DNA from: Lineus longissimus
Taxonomy: Eukaryota > Nemertea > Pilidiophora > Heteronemertea > Lineidae
NCBI RefSeq assembly: GCF_910592395.1
Contig: NC_088312.1
Coordinates: 5,456,001 to 5,520,000, forward strand
Direction of reading: 5' to 3'
DNA length: 64,000 bases
Both the position numbers and the translations under genes were made by a program. Of the stretch, positions 53,114-64,000 are shown in pieces. How positions within the stretch are numbered: the first letter of the stretch is position 1; every line of letters starts with the position of its first letter. Under the pieces are notes generated by a model, which saw only the letters and a program-made list of their open reading frames with translations, had not been told where the DNA came from and ran no database searches.

Positions 53114-53639
53114 CAAGCCAATCAGAGAGCAAGTTGCTAATTGGGTATGCCAGACATGCAAACATATGCAGGGATGTTATCAGGCCAATTCAACATTTTG
53201 TGGTTTTTGGTTCAGTTTTTATGGACTGGGTATCTAAATATATACACACACAAAACACGCCTGATCAATTCACATGTTTTATTTCCACCAGGAAAGAAGT
53301 TAGATGGAGATTTGTAAATGTCGTCTGCAAGAAACGCGAAGGAATTTCCTTGCGCTCATTGAATATTCACAATATGGCTCACCATCCAGCCAATCAGAGC
53401 GGAATGATTATTTCATTCAACAACATCAAACAGCTGTTCCACTACACATGGTTGTATTTCTGGGATACAAGCTTCTGAGCACATGGCTGGCACATGGAGA
53501 GGCATGGTCAAGAGTCAAAAGGGGCAAGAATACTTTGTAAAATTCAATAAGAGCCTCCATAATATATTTGTTGCCCATAATACCAGCGAAATAAAAACTT
53601 CAGTAAACTATTGGTGGATTACTGAAGGCTTTGTTCACA

Positions 53640-53790
53640 CCAACCATATCAGGACATAGGCACCACCAGACCTGAAGAGACAGCAGACACTGCAACAACC
53701 ATACCATAACCAGACCTGATGATACAGCATACGCTGTCACAACCAGGCTTATAGACAGGAGATGCTGTCACAACCAGACCAATAGGAAGG
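53640..53790. repeat. Short tandem repeat, ~48-bp unit
   Basis: Three diverged units containing CACCAGACCTGA, ACAGCA and GCTGTCACAACCAG. The word GTCACAACCAGACC is also frequent in the satellite at 14-15.6 kb (minus-oriented units), so the two may share ancestry. Confidence 0.55.
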
Positions 53791-54100
53791 ATAGAGGCCC
53801 AAGTCTGAGTGCCCTTAGGCCATGGGAATGATTAATGCGGTTTAGCGTCCAAGAGATTTAAAAAGATGATTGGGCTTTTTTCGTTTTTCATGGAATTGAA
53901 ATCGGGTCAGTCATGAGGCATTGAAAAAAATTCTTTATTATGGTGAAGACCCTACCCTATCAAATTTGTATTGTGTTTTCCAATCAGTTTAGGTAAAGAT
54001 GAACCACTGGAAAGATTGTTTGAATAAAAAAAACATGTATTTCATTTAATGAATTCATTTATTCATGGGACTGATGTGGACACCTCAGCACCTTCTGACA

Positions 54101-54640
54101 GGCCCATTTCCCATCGGGCAATCCCCAAAATCCATTTTTGTGAGATGTGAAAATGTACCTTCTTCCTGTTCCTGCCCACTGTGACACCTGTTGAAGAGGA
54201 AAAACTAAAAGCAAATCATCCTTATCATTGCTCTTTCACACAGAAAGAGATTCTGTGGTGTTTGGATGTTCATCCCAAAGTGGTCTTTTGAGGACAAAGT
54301 CACAACCAGACTGACGGGATGGGATCACTTGAGTAAACTAGTTGATTTGAGGAAGTATCACATCCAAGACTCAAGGAAGGTTTGTTGTTCCAGTTTCCAG
54401 GTTTCCAGTTTCTGTCTCAGGGCCCATTTCCCATCGGGCAATCCCCAAAAATCCATTTTTGTGAGATGTGAAAATGTACCTTCTTCCTGTTCCTGCCATA
54501 TGTTGGCCCACTGTGACACCTCTTGAAGAGCTCAAGGCAAATCATCCTTATCATTGCTCTTTCACACAGAAAGAGATTCTGTGGTGTTTGGCTGTTCATC
54601 CCAAAGTGGTCTTTTGAGGACAAAGTCACAACCAGACTGA
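54101..54640. repeat. Direct duplication of ~215 bp, copies 320 bp apart
   Basis: Copies at about 54101-54313 and 54421-54638 both begin GGCCCATTTCCCATCGGGCA and end CACAACCAGACTGA. They differ mainly by small indels (for example TATGTTGGCC only in the second). High similarity indicates a recent event. Confidence 0.85.
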
Positions 54641-56340
54641 ATGCACCGTCATCATTGAGAACAATCTGATGCAATCCAATTGGGTGATATAGACAGAGTA
54701 CTATAGATAGAGTCAGCAGCTGCACGGCCTTGGCTCATACCATCAACTGTCTAGTTGCTCAGTAATTAACATTTACTATAGTACGCAGTATGAAAATATC
54801 ACTACCAAAATGAATTTATTATCATTTCGGACTAGGTCCCTGGATGTTATGCGCAGACAGAGAGAGCTTTTCTCTCTGTAGTTCATACTTAACCTTGTGA
54901 CAAGGCAAAGTTCAAAAGAGGAAGAACATTTGATGGTTTACATTACTATCCTATTCTGGGAGCCTTGCCCGACAGAAAGTTTCAAGCTGGGTCAAGTACA
55001 TGTATAGTCAAACGATATCAATAATTAAACAAATGGTCCGAAAAATTTGGGAAATTCCCAACCAGTTGCAATTTTCAATAGTTCACCTGACATCTATTGT
55101 GCTGATAAGAGAACAACATCACAGGTGTCTATTGTCCCAGGGACAACAATGAATTTAAAGACAGGCTAAATTGGGCGTAGATGTTCAAGATATTCAGGCA
55201 TGATGAGCCAACATAGGGTGAGGTGGACAGAACTCCATACCACTCTACCAAGTCAAGTGAAATAACAAAAGAACTGTACACAATACACTATTATATATCA
55301 CTCTACTAAGGCTGAAGCAGCAGTAGCTTGTGTCCATTCTTGTCCTCTCTCAGCATGGTTGGTTTTCTTTTCAGATTTAACTTGAATTAACCTGTTGGGC
55401 ACTTGATCTTATGATCTTATGGGACATTTTTTGTTGACGATATTTAATTCGGGTGTTGCTATGTGGAGGCAAAGGTCCTAGTATATGCACACATTAACCC
55501 TTTCTGTCTCCACCCTGTATAACAGATTAAAGAAAATATATGTATTTTTTATAAAAGTTTAATAGTAAATCCTCAACAGTGAAAATAATGTCTACAGGAA
55601 ATATTTCATGTGCAAAAACATGAATAACAAATTGATTATTAGCTTTCACAATTCAACAGCCGGACGGAATTTATCAATGACGGGAAGAATATTTCATGAA
55701 CAAAAATAAACTGCAATTTGAATCATACAAGAAATGATAGGCTCTTTATAAGTTGATATTTGATCAATGTTTCTTCTGACTGAGTGAAGCTGTTTCTTGG
55801 ACGGAAACAACAAATTCAAAATGATATATATTTCTCCACAAAACATAATCTTTTAGATAAATGGATGGTTCAGTGTTCATAACAATCAAAACAAATTTAC
55901 AAATCAAATAATGTACAGTTTTTCAATTTATGTCAATTGTTGTTATATACAAATATCATAAGTTAAATGTACGGACTGTCTAACATGAGAAATTTCATCA
56001 ATGAAATCAATCCCAATTCAAGTCTGCTCAAGCCTCTAAACCAGAATAGAATTTCCCAGAAAGTTTTTCATGATATATCACAACCAATGAAATGGAAAAA
56101 GTCATTGTGGGAAAGACAAATGTTGGCCATATGTTTCTGAAATCTGATCAATGCATACATGTATGTACTTCTCACATAATGACTGAAGAATCAATTCACT
56201 CCACATGTTTAATTCTAGGTGTGGTCGCAGACGGCAAATGCAACAATTCTTTTCAACATTTTCCAATCAAAAATTTCAACAAAACAAAAACTTTAAAGTT
56301 CAAAATGGAACTAGAGGTCCATAAATGTCCCTTTTAGCGT

Positions 56341-59300
56341 TTAGTAGTTGAGGGCACAGAGCATGGCCACGCCTCGTTCGATCCAATGTTTCTGGGATTT
56401 GTTTGACGGAACTTCGATAGCAAACACAAAGTTGGTTGAGTGGCCGGTTGTAGATAGGGTACCTGAAAGATGAGGCAGAGGTTAGAATTAATCTATAAAC
56501 GGATCACTTTATTTACAAAACGATTGAAATTATGCCTAGATTTACCCACTCCTTTATTTTCAATGTTAGGACCACCGATAATGCTATGGATAATCCAGGG
56601 TAGCAACTTGCCATTCATTTTTTCTGTGCTTTGATTGTCAATACCCCCTTTGCGTCATTTAACCACTTCTTGGAAATTATGTACCGGGTACTATTCAGGG
56701 AGACGCAACAAACAGTTCCATTGACTGTGGTGTAATAGTCTGCGGTCCACCAAAGTTTGTTAGGACCCACAGACACTCACCCCCTAAAGTTAGACCCCCT
56801 CATGTTCTTTGAAGTATGACCCCTCAGGCCTGGGGTGTGCCAGGGATTGCACTCTAATTAAATTAGGATTAATCACCCAAACCTATGGGGCGAGGAAAAG
56901 CTGTTAGAGGTCTGCACATCCGTGCCATAGAAAAGGCCTATTATCTTGTCCTTAATCGATGATCCTTGACAAGAATGTGCCGATTGCCCAGCCTGGCTCA
57001 AACCAAAAAGTCAAAGGGATATTTCTGAGAAGATCTAATATTTTTCAACAAAGGGAGTGTGCCCAGATGTAAAGCTGTGGGACCATCACATAAAGCCTGC
57101 TCCCCAGGTGGCCGCACATTATGTATTTGACTCCACCATAACTGACCATTGGAATGACTGAATCTGTGGTCACCCCTATGTTTTTATCAAATAAATCATA
57201 ATTATAGACATACCAGCTAATTATCTGGCTATCTGGTTATCACAAATGGGACTTTGAAACAAAATAAAATAAACACTTCCGGAAGGATCTTTCAAGGTAA
57301 GAGCTGCCTATCTGCTCGGACCATACTTCTTGCCATTATTCCCTTTTCCTTTATTCCCTTTTCCTTTATTCCCTTTTCCTTTGCAGACCTATCATAAAAA
57401 CACTGAAACAGATAAGTGCCAGCCCTACAGCACGTCCTGTAACTCCTCCATTACAATCACGATACAAAATTTCTTCTCTTGTCATAATTAAATTTCTTTC
57501 TAAACTGCAACAATCCTGCCCTTTGAAGTACTCACCAGCTCTTGTCAAGGTCTTATAGACAGGACACTCATACACTCCTGAATCTGGAGGCTTCCTATTG
57601 GGCGTGGGAATGAGCCATAATGGTGGAAAGTCTGTGTAGAGCTTCTTGGGCATGGACTCGGCAAGGGATGAAGTGTCAGAGTCCCATCGAGCACCCTCAA
57701 CAAACAGGCCTCGGATATAACAACCATCAGCGGGGCTCTTGGAAAGCTCAGACACTTCTTTGTCTATCACCTGAAAGAGCAAATTTGAAGTTGAGCAGTT
57801 TTGACATTTATTCAAAAACTAAAATAAGATGAAGTCTTAAAATAAGAGTGACTTCATGAGAATGAAAGGGCTACTGAGCATACTCAGAGTGACAGAAATG
57901 CCATAAAGCTAGAAGATTTTCTCGATGATTCACCTTGATATCAAACCTCTTCTCTCACAACAATCACAGATATTTAAACAGATTCTTACCTCGAATCCCC
58001 ATGAAATGGTATCTATGGAAACCACCTCCTTCCTGGCATAGTTCTGAAGAGTTCCTGTCAAGAAGGCTTGCGGGAAGAAGAATCCGGAGATCCAGAAAAC
58101 CTACAAAGAAACAGAGACGATTTTACTGTGGATGCATGCTCTGAACAGGGGACAAAAACTGCCCTTTTACCTCAATCTTCACTCCTGAGGCACCCTACAA
58201 ACAAGCAATTTCACTAACTGAGAAATGCGATCATGATCGCATGCAAAATAATAGATCATTTGCAGTGGTCATTGCAGATGCCTGCGACAAGAATAGATGA
58301 TTGCAGCAACCTGCAATCCATAGCAATCCCAGCGTAGGTTTTCCTGCAGATAAGAGATCTTTTTGTAGCACATAGCAGCGATTATAATAACAGGTCACAG
58401 GCACTGAAATTGCTCGTTTGCGGGGAATTCTTAAAAGACTTTGACAACTCTGGTATGCTCATCATTGCAGAAGAATGGAGTGATGCAAAACCGTGGGAAG
58501 TTGGATGTTGGATCTAAAGGACAGTCGGCAATGCAAGTCTGTTTGATCTTGCATATACAGAGAGGACCCAGTTTATGACGAATGTGCTCAGATCAAAAGC
58601 AACATTATGACATTGAGATGAAAGGCTCGTCTCCAGTGGCAAAATAAGTGTAGAGAAATGAATCTGGCGTAAGAAAGACTTATAACAAGAGCACAAACAT
58701 ACTCATGGCATTAAAACCAGGGGAGTGTTTGGTATTTGCGACATTTCAGGTTACTAATAGCCACAGGGATCACCGATATAATATTTACTATCATAACTTA
58801 GGGTTACAATACAAATAAAGAACAATTTGGATTTATGTACATACTGTGCCAAAGTGAATATTCTTTCTTTAAAGTGGCATTTAAGCATTATAGAACAACT
58901 AAGAAAACACATTTTAGATCTACACTCTGTTCTGTGCCTTACCATAAAAGCTAAAGCATTACCAAAGGCTATGTACTCCCAGTTTCATGTCAGTGACATA
59001 ACGTCAGATTCTACATTCCAACTTTTTTTAATCAGAAATGAGATAAATAAACTAAAACTTATTATAGCTCAATTTTAAGTGCAAAGATAGCCTGTCCAAG
59101 AAACGCAACTACTCAATGACCAAGCAGGCCTGGGGCTGAGATCTGCTCATTGAGCGTGGTTCGAAGTTATATTGAATCATCTTTTCAACTATTTATTCAG
59201 GATACAGCAGAGATATCATGCAGTATTCACATGACATCCATAAACAATGGCATTGAATGTATATTAAGTATGCCCTTCACATTATATCATACATTTAGTA

Positions 59301-62300
59301 TGATGAACCTATAATATAATGAATGCCCGATAAGGACTTTAGGAATGTCATTTCAAGGCCACAGTTGACAATTTGTTCATCTCTGCGACAGGCCAGTTCT
59401 TGAGAATTCATCTGATGACCGTATATGCACCATTAAGGACTTGAAATGGCACTTCTCCTGCCCATTTTCATTATAGCCTTGGTAATAGTCCATTCAATCC
59501 AAGCTGTAACATTTATAGAATTTACATATATTCTTTAGGTTTGAGGGCAAGTCCCATCTCAATCACCTCAGTAGCCAGATTGACAAACTTTGACGACTTT
59601 CACATATTCTCCTCCTTTTCCGAAAATGTCCATATTCTGACACATGACCCAAAGCCATGACAATTAACAAATTACGAATGCTACAATACATTTACACCCG
59701 AGCAAGAATCCAATAATTCTAATGACCTGCTGTGATTTCATATCAATTGTTCATGCCATCTGTGTCTCGGCTATAGTAACTTTGAATTGATCTGGAACTG
59801 AGTAGCCATTGATCTAAGTAACATGTGCTAATGAGAGCCAACGGCTGAAACCTGCGTCAGCAAATTCATCAGCACATTAACCCTTGAACTTTAACACAAA
59901 ATTGTAATTGATTCAAAAACATTTCACTTGTTCTATGATCTTCTGATTGCATACCTTAAGTTCCTAGGTGACTGCTGCTTGTGCTATTCGGGGAGTCACA
60001 GCAGCAAGTTTTCAGTCTAATGACACTTTGCATGCACAAATACAACTTACTCTCATACCAAACACGGCTTGATGCATATCGATAACCTCTAATTTCAAGT
60101 CATTCCAAGAATCTTTAATTTTTACAGACACAAATAAACACGGTTGTTTTTTGTTCAAACACAACCCACCATTCAAATTAACCAACTTAGACGAACATTT
60201 AACTCATTTACTTCCAACTCAGACATTTAAATAGACTAATTAAATAGTCAGAGGGCAGCTGAAATATAAAACTCTCCCACATCAAGTCGGGACTAGGGAG
60301 GTCAAATTCAATATTTTCATGTCAGTTGTGAACATGCAGCTGAACCAGACAAGGCCAAAAGACAACATTTTATAATGAAGTGCAGCCATTCATGAAAGTT
60401 TATGAAAATATAATAGGCAGTAGCGTCTATAAATTGGATTTTTCTAGACAGATTTACATGAATAGGCCTATGACGTTAAGCCATGTGCGCCATTCAGTAA
60501 TATTAATCAATAGGCTATGGACAGCCCGGCCTCAGGCTGTGGAGTTCATTATTGGATAGAATAAGCTCACAACAATATTATTGACATTTTATCGGACATG
60601 TGTGACATAGGCTTAGGCTATCAGTGTCATCGACAGCCATCATGACCATCTGGTGTCAATTCAGAGAAAGGGCCAAATTAAACATAGGGTATTTTCAAAT
60701 ATCATATTTCTTTAAACATGGATCATGAACATTTAACCCTTTCACTGTGGGCACTTCCTGTCACATGTTCCCATCACGTCAGGACATATTATGAAACATT
60801 TTATGGCCGGTTAAAACTGAGCGGCTCAATTCCCTTACAATGATACCCCATCAGTTTGTTTTCCAGAACATCTACCCTCAAATCTGTGATAAAAATTTGA
60901 CTTTAGTTTATGATATCTGGAAGGGAAACTCACCGATGGGATGCCATCACGAATCCAATCATTGACAAACCCAAGTCGAGAAACGAGATCTGTCACCCAG
61001 GAGGCCAGGGGCTTCAACGATGGATACGCCTAAAAAGAGATATCAAGAAATATAAAAACAAGGTCAATAGTTGATTTTCAGTTTTAAAAAATAGGGAGGT
61101 TTTTTTTAAAGAATTATATAAAGGAAGTTGACCAGACCACCTGTCATCCCCATGACCCGGCCAAAGCAACGAGCTGTCACTCCAGGCTGAGGCACCAGAC
61201 ATCCAAAGGTTGACTACTACTAAACAGACTTTCATTGCACTTTTTTTCAGAATGGAAGCACCCTGATTGAAGTGAACACTCGATGGAACAGACCAGACTA
61301 TATTTCAGCAGAAATCAAAGAAAAGTCAGTAGCGCACCTTGCCTGCCCACATACTTGGTACAGCATTGTTGAACAGGCTGTTGGCCATCTCTTCCAAGGC
61401 CTGGGACATCACAACAAGACCTTTCAGGGCCTTCAGTAAGTCATTCAGACTCTGCTTGATTGTGGACAGCAGACGGTTGTATCTGTAGAAAGGAAAAAAA
61501 ATTGACAAGTTACAAAACAGAATCAGGAAAGATTGTAACCTAAAAGTTTTATCTATAACTTGGTATAGTATCTAAACTTCGGATCAAAACTTCCTTTGGG
61601 GTTTTCTAATTGCCTTAACATCATCAAGTGTCGCCATTCATGCATATGACAGATCATGTGTCATATCTGACAACTTCCTGAATGAGCACAGTGTCCATGG
61701 ACTATTTGTCTTTGACAGGGTAATTCCATTACCCTGATCATGCTTGTGCCGAATGTGATATCACTTACAGAGAGCCCCCAGGTAACACTCTGCACCTCTC
61801 AAGTATTTTCACATTTTTTATTGACGTACCTGATAACTTCTTGGATCAGCACAGTATTCATGGACTGTTCATACTTGACTGGGTACTTCTCCATGACCAT
61901 GTTCAAGTCAATGGGATCCTGGACCTCATCAAGGATATTGTGTGCGGTCTCTTCCATGATCTACAAGGGAAGAGGGGGCCATGAAATCACTGCACCAAAG
62001 AGATATAGAATACAGCAGAACAACACCTCATTGTGGTACTTTTCTTTTTCCTGTCGAAGGTGATTACCAGCAAGGCAGTACAAGGCAGTACAATGATATG
62101 CAGATCCTAATTCTAGGGCAAGTTTCGTAAAAACCTCAAAAGGGGGATCAACAATCTATTTCAAACAAACAATCTTTACCTCTTCCCTTGTCCTGCCTCC
62201 ACCAGATGCTGTCTTGGGCTGCAACTTCAACAGGCCCGTCAGAAGCTGGAATGTTTCATTCTGGGCGAACGTGATGTTGGCATTGTCATGGAGCCCGAAG

Positions 62301-63054
62301 ATCTCCGGTGTGTCATTGATAGGTAGACTCCTGATGTAGTTCATGTATCCCTGAAAAGATGAGGCCGAGGTATTTGAAGGAGGTCGCTAAATGACTATGG
62401 GTAGATAATTTGAAGTGTTAGGCTAATCTTCAAGGTGTAAACCAGAACAACTGATCATGATTTACTTACATTATGGTCAAAGGATGTGCTGACTTGTTTG
62501 TAGACTCCCGAGTAAACGTAATTCTCATCCATCACATCAGGGTAGTAGTAGCCACCCAGGACGTTCATGAGGCAGCGGCGATCCCAGTCGTCAGTCACAC
62601 GACCACCGTAGTTGATGTGGCCAGCAGTATACATCAGTACCTATAAACACGAAAAGACATGAATCTCAAACGTCTCGATCAGATACAGATCTCCGTTGCG
62701 CCAATGTATGTACAGTACTTAAGACAGTCACTCCTGCATGTCAGATGGAGTCACTTCTACTGCATTGGCAATTTGCGTTCATGTACCAGGCTATTTCAAT
62801 TCAATTGACAGTATCTTTCCGGCTGAATATCGTAGCAGTTACATCGATACCTTGACCAATCCTTAAAGTCTTACCTTGAATGGAATGTCTGCGTACTCTG
62901 ACAAGAACATCTTCAGCTGGCTAATACAGATACGCAAATCTCCGTCCGTGAACTCATACGGAATGTTAAACCCAAGGGCGCCAAACTTCCTCCGTTCGAG
63001 CAGGACACCGTGGAACAGGCAGAGAGAGAGTAAGAGGTGGCGGAACTCTGAATT
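56341..63054 (-). CDS. DNAH1: DNAH1-type axonemal dynein heavy chain, C-terminal part
   Basis: Nine minus-strand exons in phase: 62875-63054, 62470-62640, 62180-62350, 61830-61960, 61338-61482, 60934-61029, 57990-58100, 57536-57770, 56341-56462; 453 residues to a TAA at 56341. This is the last ~10% of a ~4300-residue protein; upstream exons lie beyond the window's right end. Diagnostic segments are [113 protein letters not shown] and a terminal [15 protein letters not shown]. This is the post-AAA6 C-terminal region. DNAH1 belongs to a single-headed or I1-neighbouring inner-arm motor needed for ciliary and sperm-flagellar beating. The [15 protein letters not shown] and [13 protein letters not shown] wording favours DNAH1 over DNAH2, 3, 7 or 12. 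The ATP-binding P-loops are not in this portion. Confidence 0.9.
57338..57382. repeat. Three perfect 15-bp repeats in a DNAH1 intron
   Basis: ATTCCCTTTTCCTTT occurs three times head to tail without change, in the last DNAH1 intron, about 150 bases past the donor of the exon at 57536-57770. Confidence 0.9.
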
Positions 63055-63734
63055 CTGTCAAGAAAGAGAATAATGTTTCAGACTGTGAATCTGCATCCTC
63101 AATCTATTCCAACAACCATTGGTGAATTCAAAGATCTGTTGATATTTCTTCGCATGGCCCAGACCAATATTTGTTTCCTTTCATCTAACAGGAGGCAACA
63201 GCACCATTCACCTTTTAACATGTTTTCTATTCAATATTAAGTTGCTCATATCATATAGCCTGACAATTCGACAACATGTTTTCCTTTTTTGAGGAAAAAA
63301 ACTGCAAAAAGCTATGTTGCACAAGCTGCACCACATTAAATCTCAGTAGTTTGACTGAACAAGTTGTACTTGTTTTGTGGTACACCCATGAAACGCAAGC
63401 ACAAGGAAAGCTTGGTCGCCAACACCACAAGACCTTTTTTGAAAAGAGGAATTTACATCCGAATACTTCATCCACCACCAAAATAAACAAGGAAATCTAC
63501 AGGCGGAGACAGCCTTTTTACAGCAGTTAGCTAATGGGTTTGAAGCAATAAGGGTTAAAAGCTCATTAACAGCACTGATGTATTGACCACATTCAAAATT
63601 CTAGCATCATGGACCCTGCTTAATAATTTCCCCTTAGTTTTTACTCCTAGTCAACTCTCCGTGTTTCTGATTACCATTAGGAATCTTCGAAATGTAAATG
63701 AATTCTTTACAGCATTGCATACTGTTCAACTGTT

Positions 63735-63804
63735 GGCACTAGCTGAGCATTGAACCCACTACCATCTGATCACAAGTCGGACGCTCAGCCACTGGCATTG
63801 TGCC
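63735..63804 (-). repeat. Degenerate tRNA-like sequence, probably a SINE head
   Basis: On the minus strand a 70-base segment can fold as a tRNA: acceptor ends GGCAC and GTGCC pair, TCCGA and TCAGA flank the seven-base loop CTTGTGA (anticodon TGT), and GTGGGTTCAATGC fits the T-arm and Pol III B box. The A box is poor and the D-arm is shortened, and neither a discriminator nor a terminator T-run is clear, so a working tRNA is unlikely; a tRNA-derived SINE remnant within DNAH1 is more probable. Confidence 0.45.
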
Positions 63805-64000
63805 ATCCTCCTGGAGCAACTCAGAGAGATGGGATCACGCACTGCTTCACATCTACTCTCAAACACTCCCCCACTCCAGCAGAGTGAGTAAACTGTGTCA
63901 TGCACATTGGACTCGGCAAAATCAGTGACATCCCAAATAAGTCTATGCAGATTCGACAGAAAGAGACCATTTGAAAATTGGACATAGTTGTGAAGTCAAC

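Larger units (their letters stand above)
52745..56340. other. Spacer between CREB3L and DNAH1
   Basis: Contains the CREB3L 5' UTR and promoter, two copies of a CCAATCAGAG box (53118 and 53392), small repeats at 53640-53790, a duplicated block at 54101-54640 and, on the right, the DNAH1 3' UTR. A 122-codon plus-strand frame at 53110-53478 shows no recognisable domain. Confidence 0.55.

Noticed and set aside
53110-53478. 122-codon plus-strand open frame upstream of CREB3L
   Set aside because: No domain resemblance, overlaps the likely CREB3L promoter and lacks supporting gene structure.
63055-64000. Next upstream DNAH1 exon
   Set aside because: I looked for the dynein segment preceding the [10 protein letters not shown] exon on the minus strand and found no in-phase exon; it must lie beyond the window.

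Overview
The window is nuclear DNA from an animal, most likely a marine protostome of the lophotrochozoan kind. Genes are split by GT-AG introns, one gene encodes an axonemal dynein, a third of the window is repeats or unannotatable intergenic DNA, and the palindrome TACATGTA is strongly over-represented. The first zinc knuckle of the lin-28 gene has a one-residue-longer spacing that I associate with protostome rather than vertebrate lin-28; the phylum is inference.

Layout. 1-4662: no exons recognised, several decayed repeats. 4663-4888 (+): terminal coding exon of lin-28, with a let-7-complementary site 1.1 kb downstream. 4.9-13.9 kb: no supported gene. 13.97-18.42 kb: a satellite of ~68-bp monomers with higher-order organisation and mixed orientation. 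18721-20855 (+): complete two-exon type-B carboxylesterase with an ER-retention-like C-terminus. 21911-23950 (-): five phase-compatible exons of a gene I do not recognise. 25721-28935 (-): alpha-tubulin pseudogene whose intron carries a complete Sleeping Beauty-type Tc1 transposon. 29.1-29.55 kb: 3' end of a LINE. 30509-32591 (+): intact three-exon alpha-tubulin, divergent to the pseudogene. 33.3-35.2 kb: minisatellite. 39299-52744 (-): complete nine-exon CREB3L1/CREB3L2 (OASIS/BBF2H7-type) transcription factor. 56341-63054 (-): last nine exons seen of DNAH1, an inner-arm axonemal dynein heavy chain that continues beyond the right edge.

The genes are ordinary, unrelated housekeeping and developmental loci; no operon-like logic links them. 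The most unusual structure is a pair of tiny palindromic sequences (42 bp at 24353 and 33 bp at 51835) sharing the same 10-bp arms, each bracketed immediately by its own perfect 7-bp direct repeat. They look like two independent insertions of an extremely small mobile hairpin. Exon boundaries were derived by eye from splice signals, reading-phase continuity and family resemblance; no database search was run.
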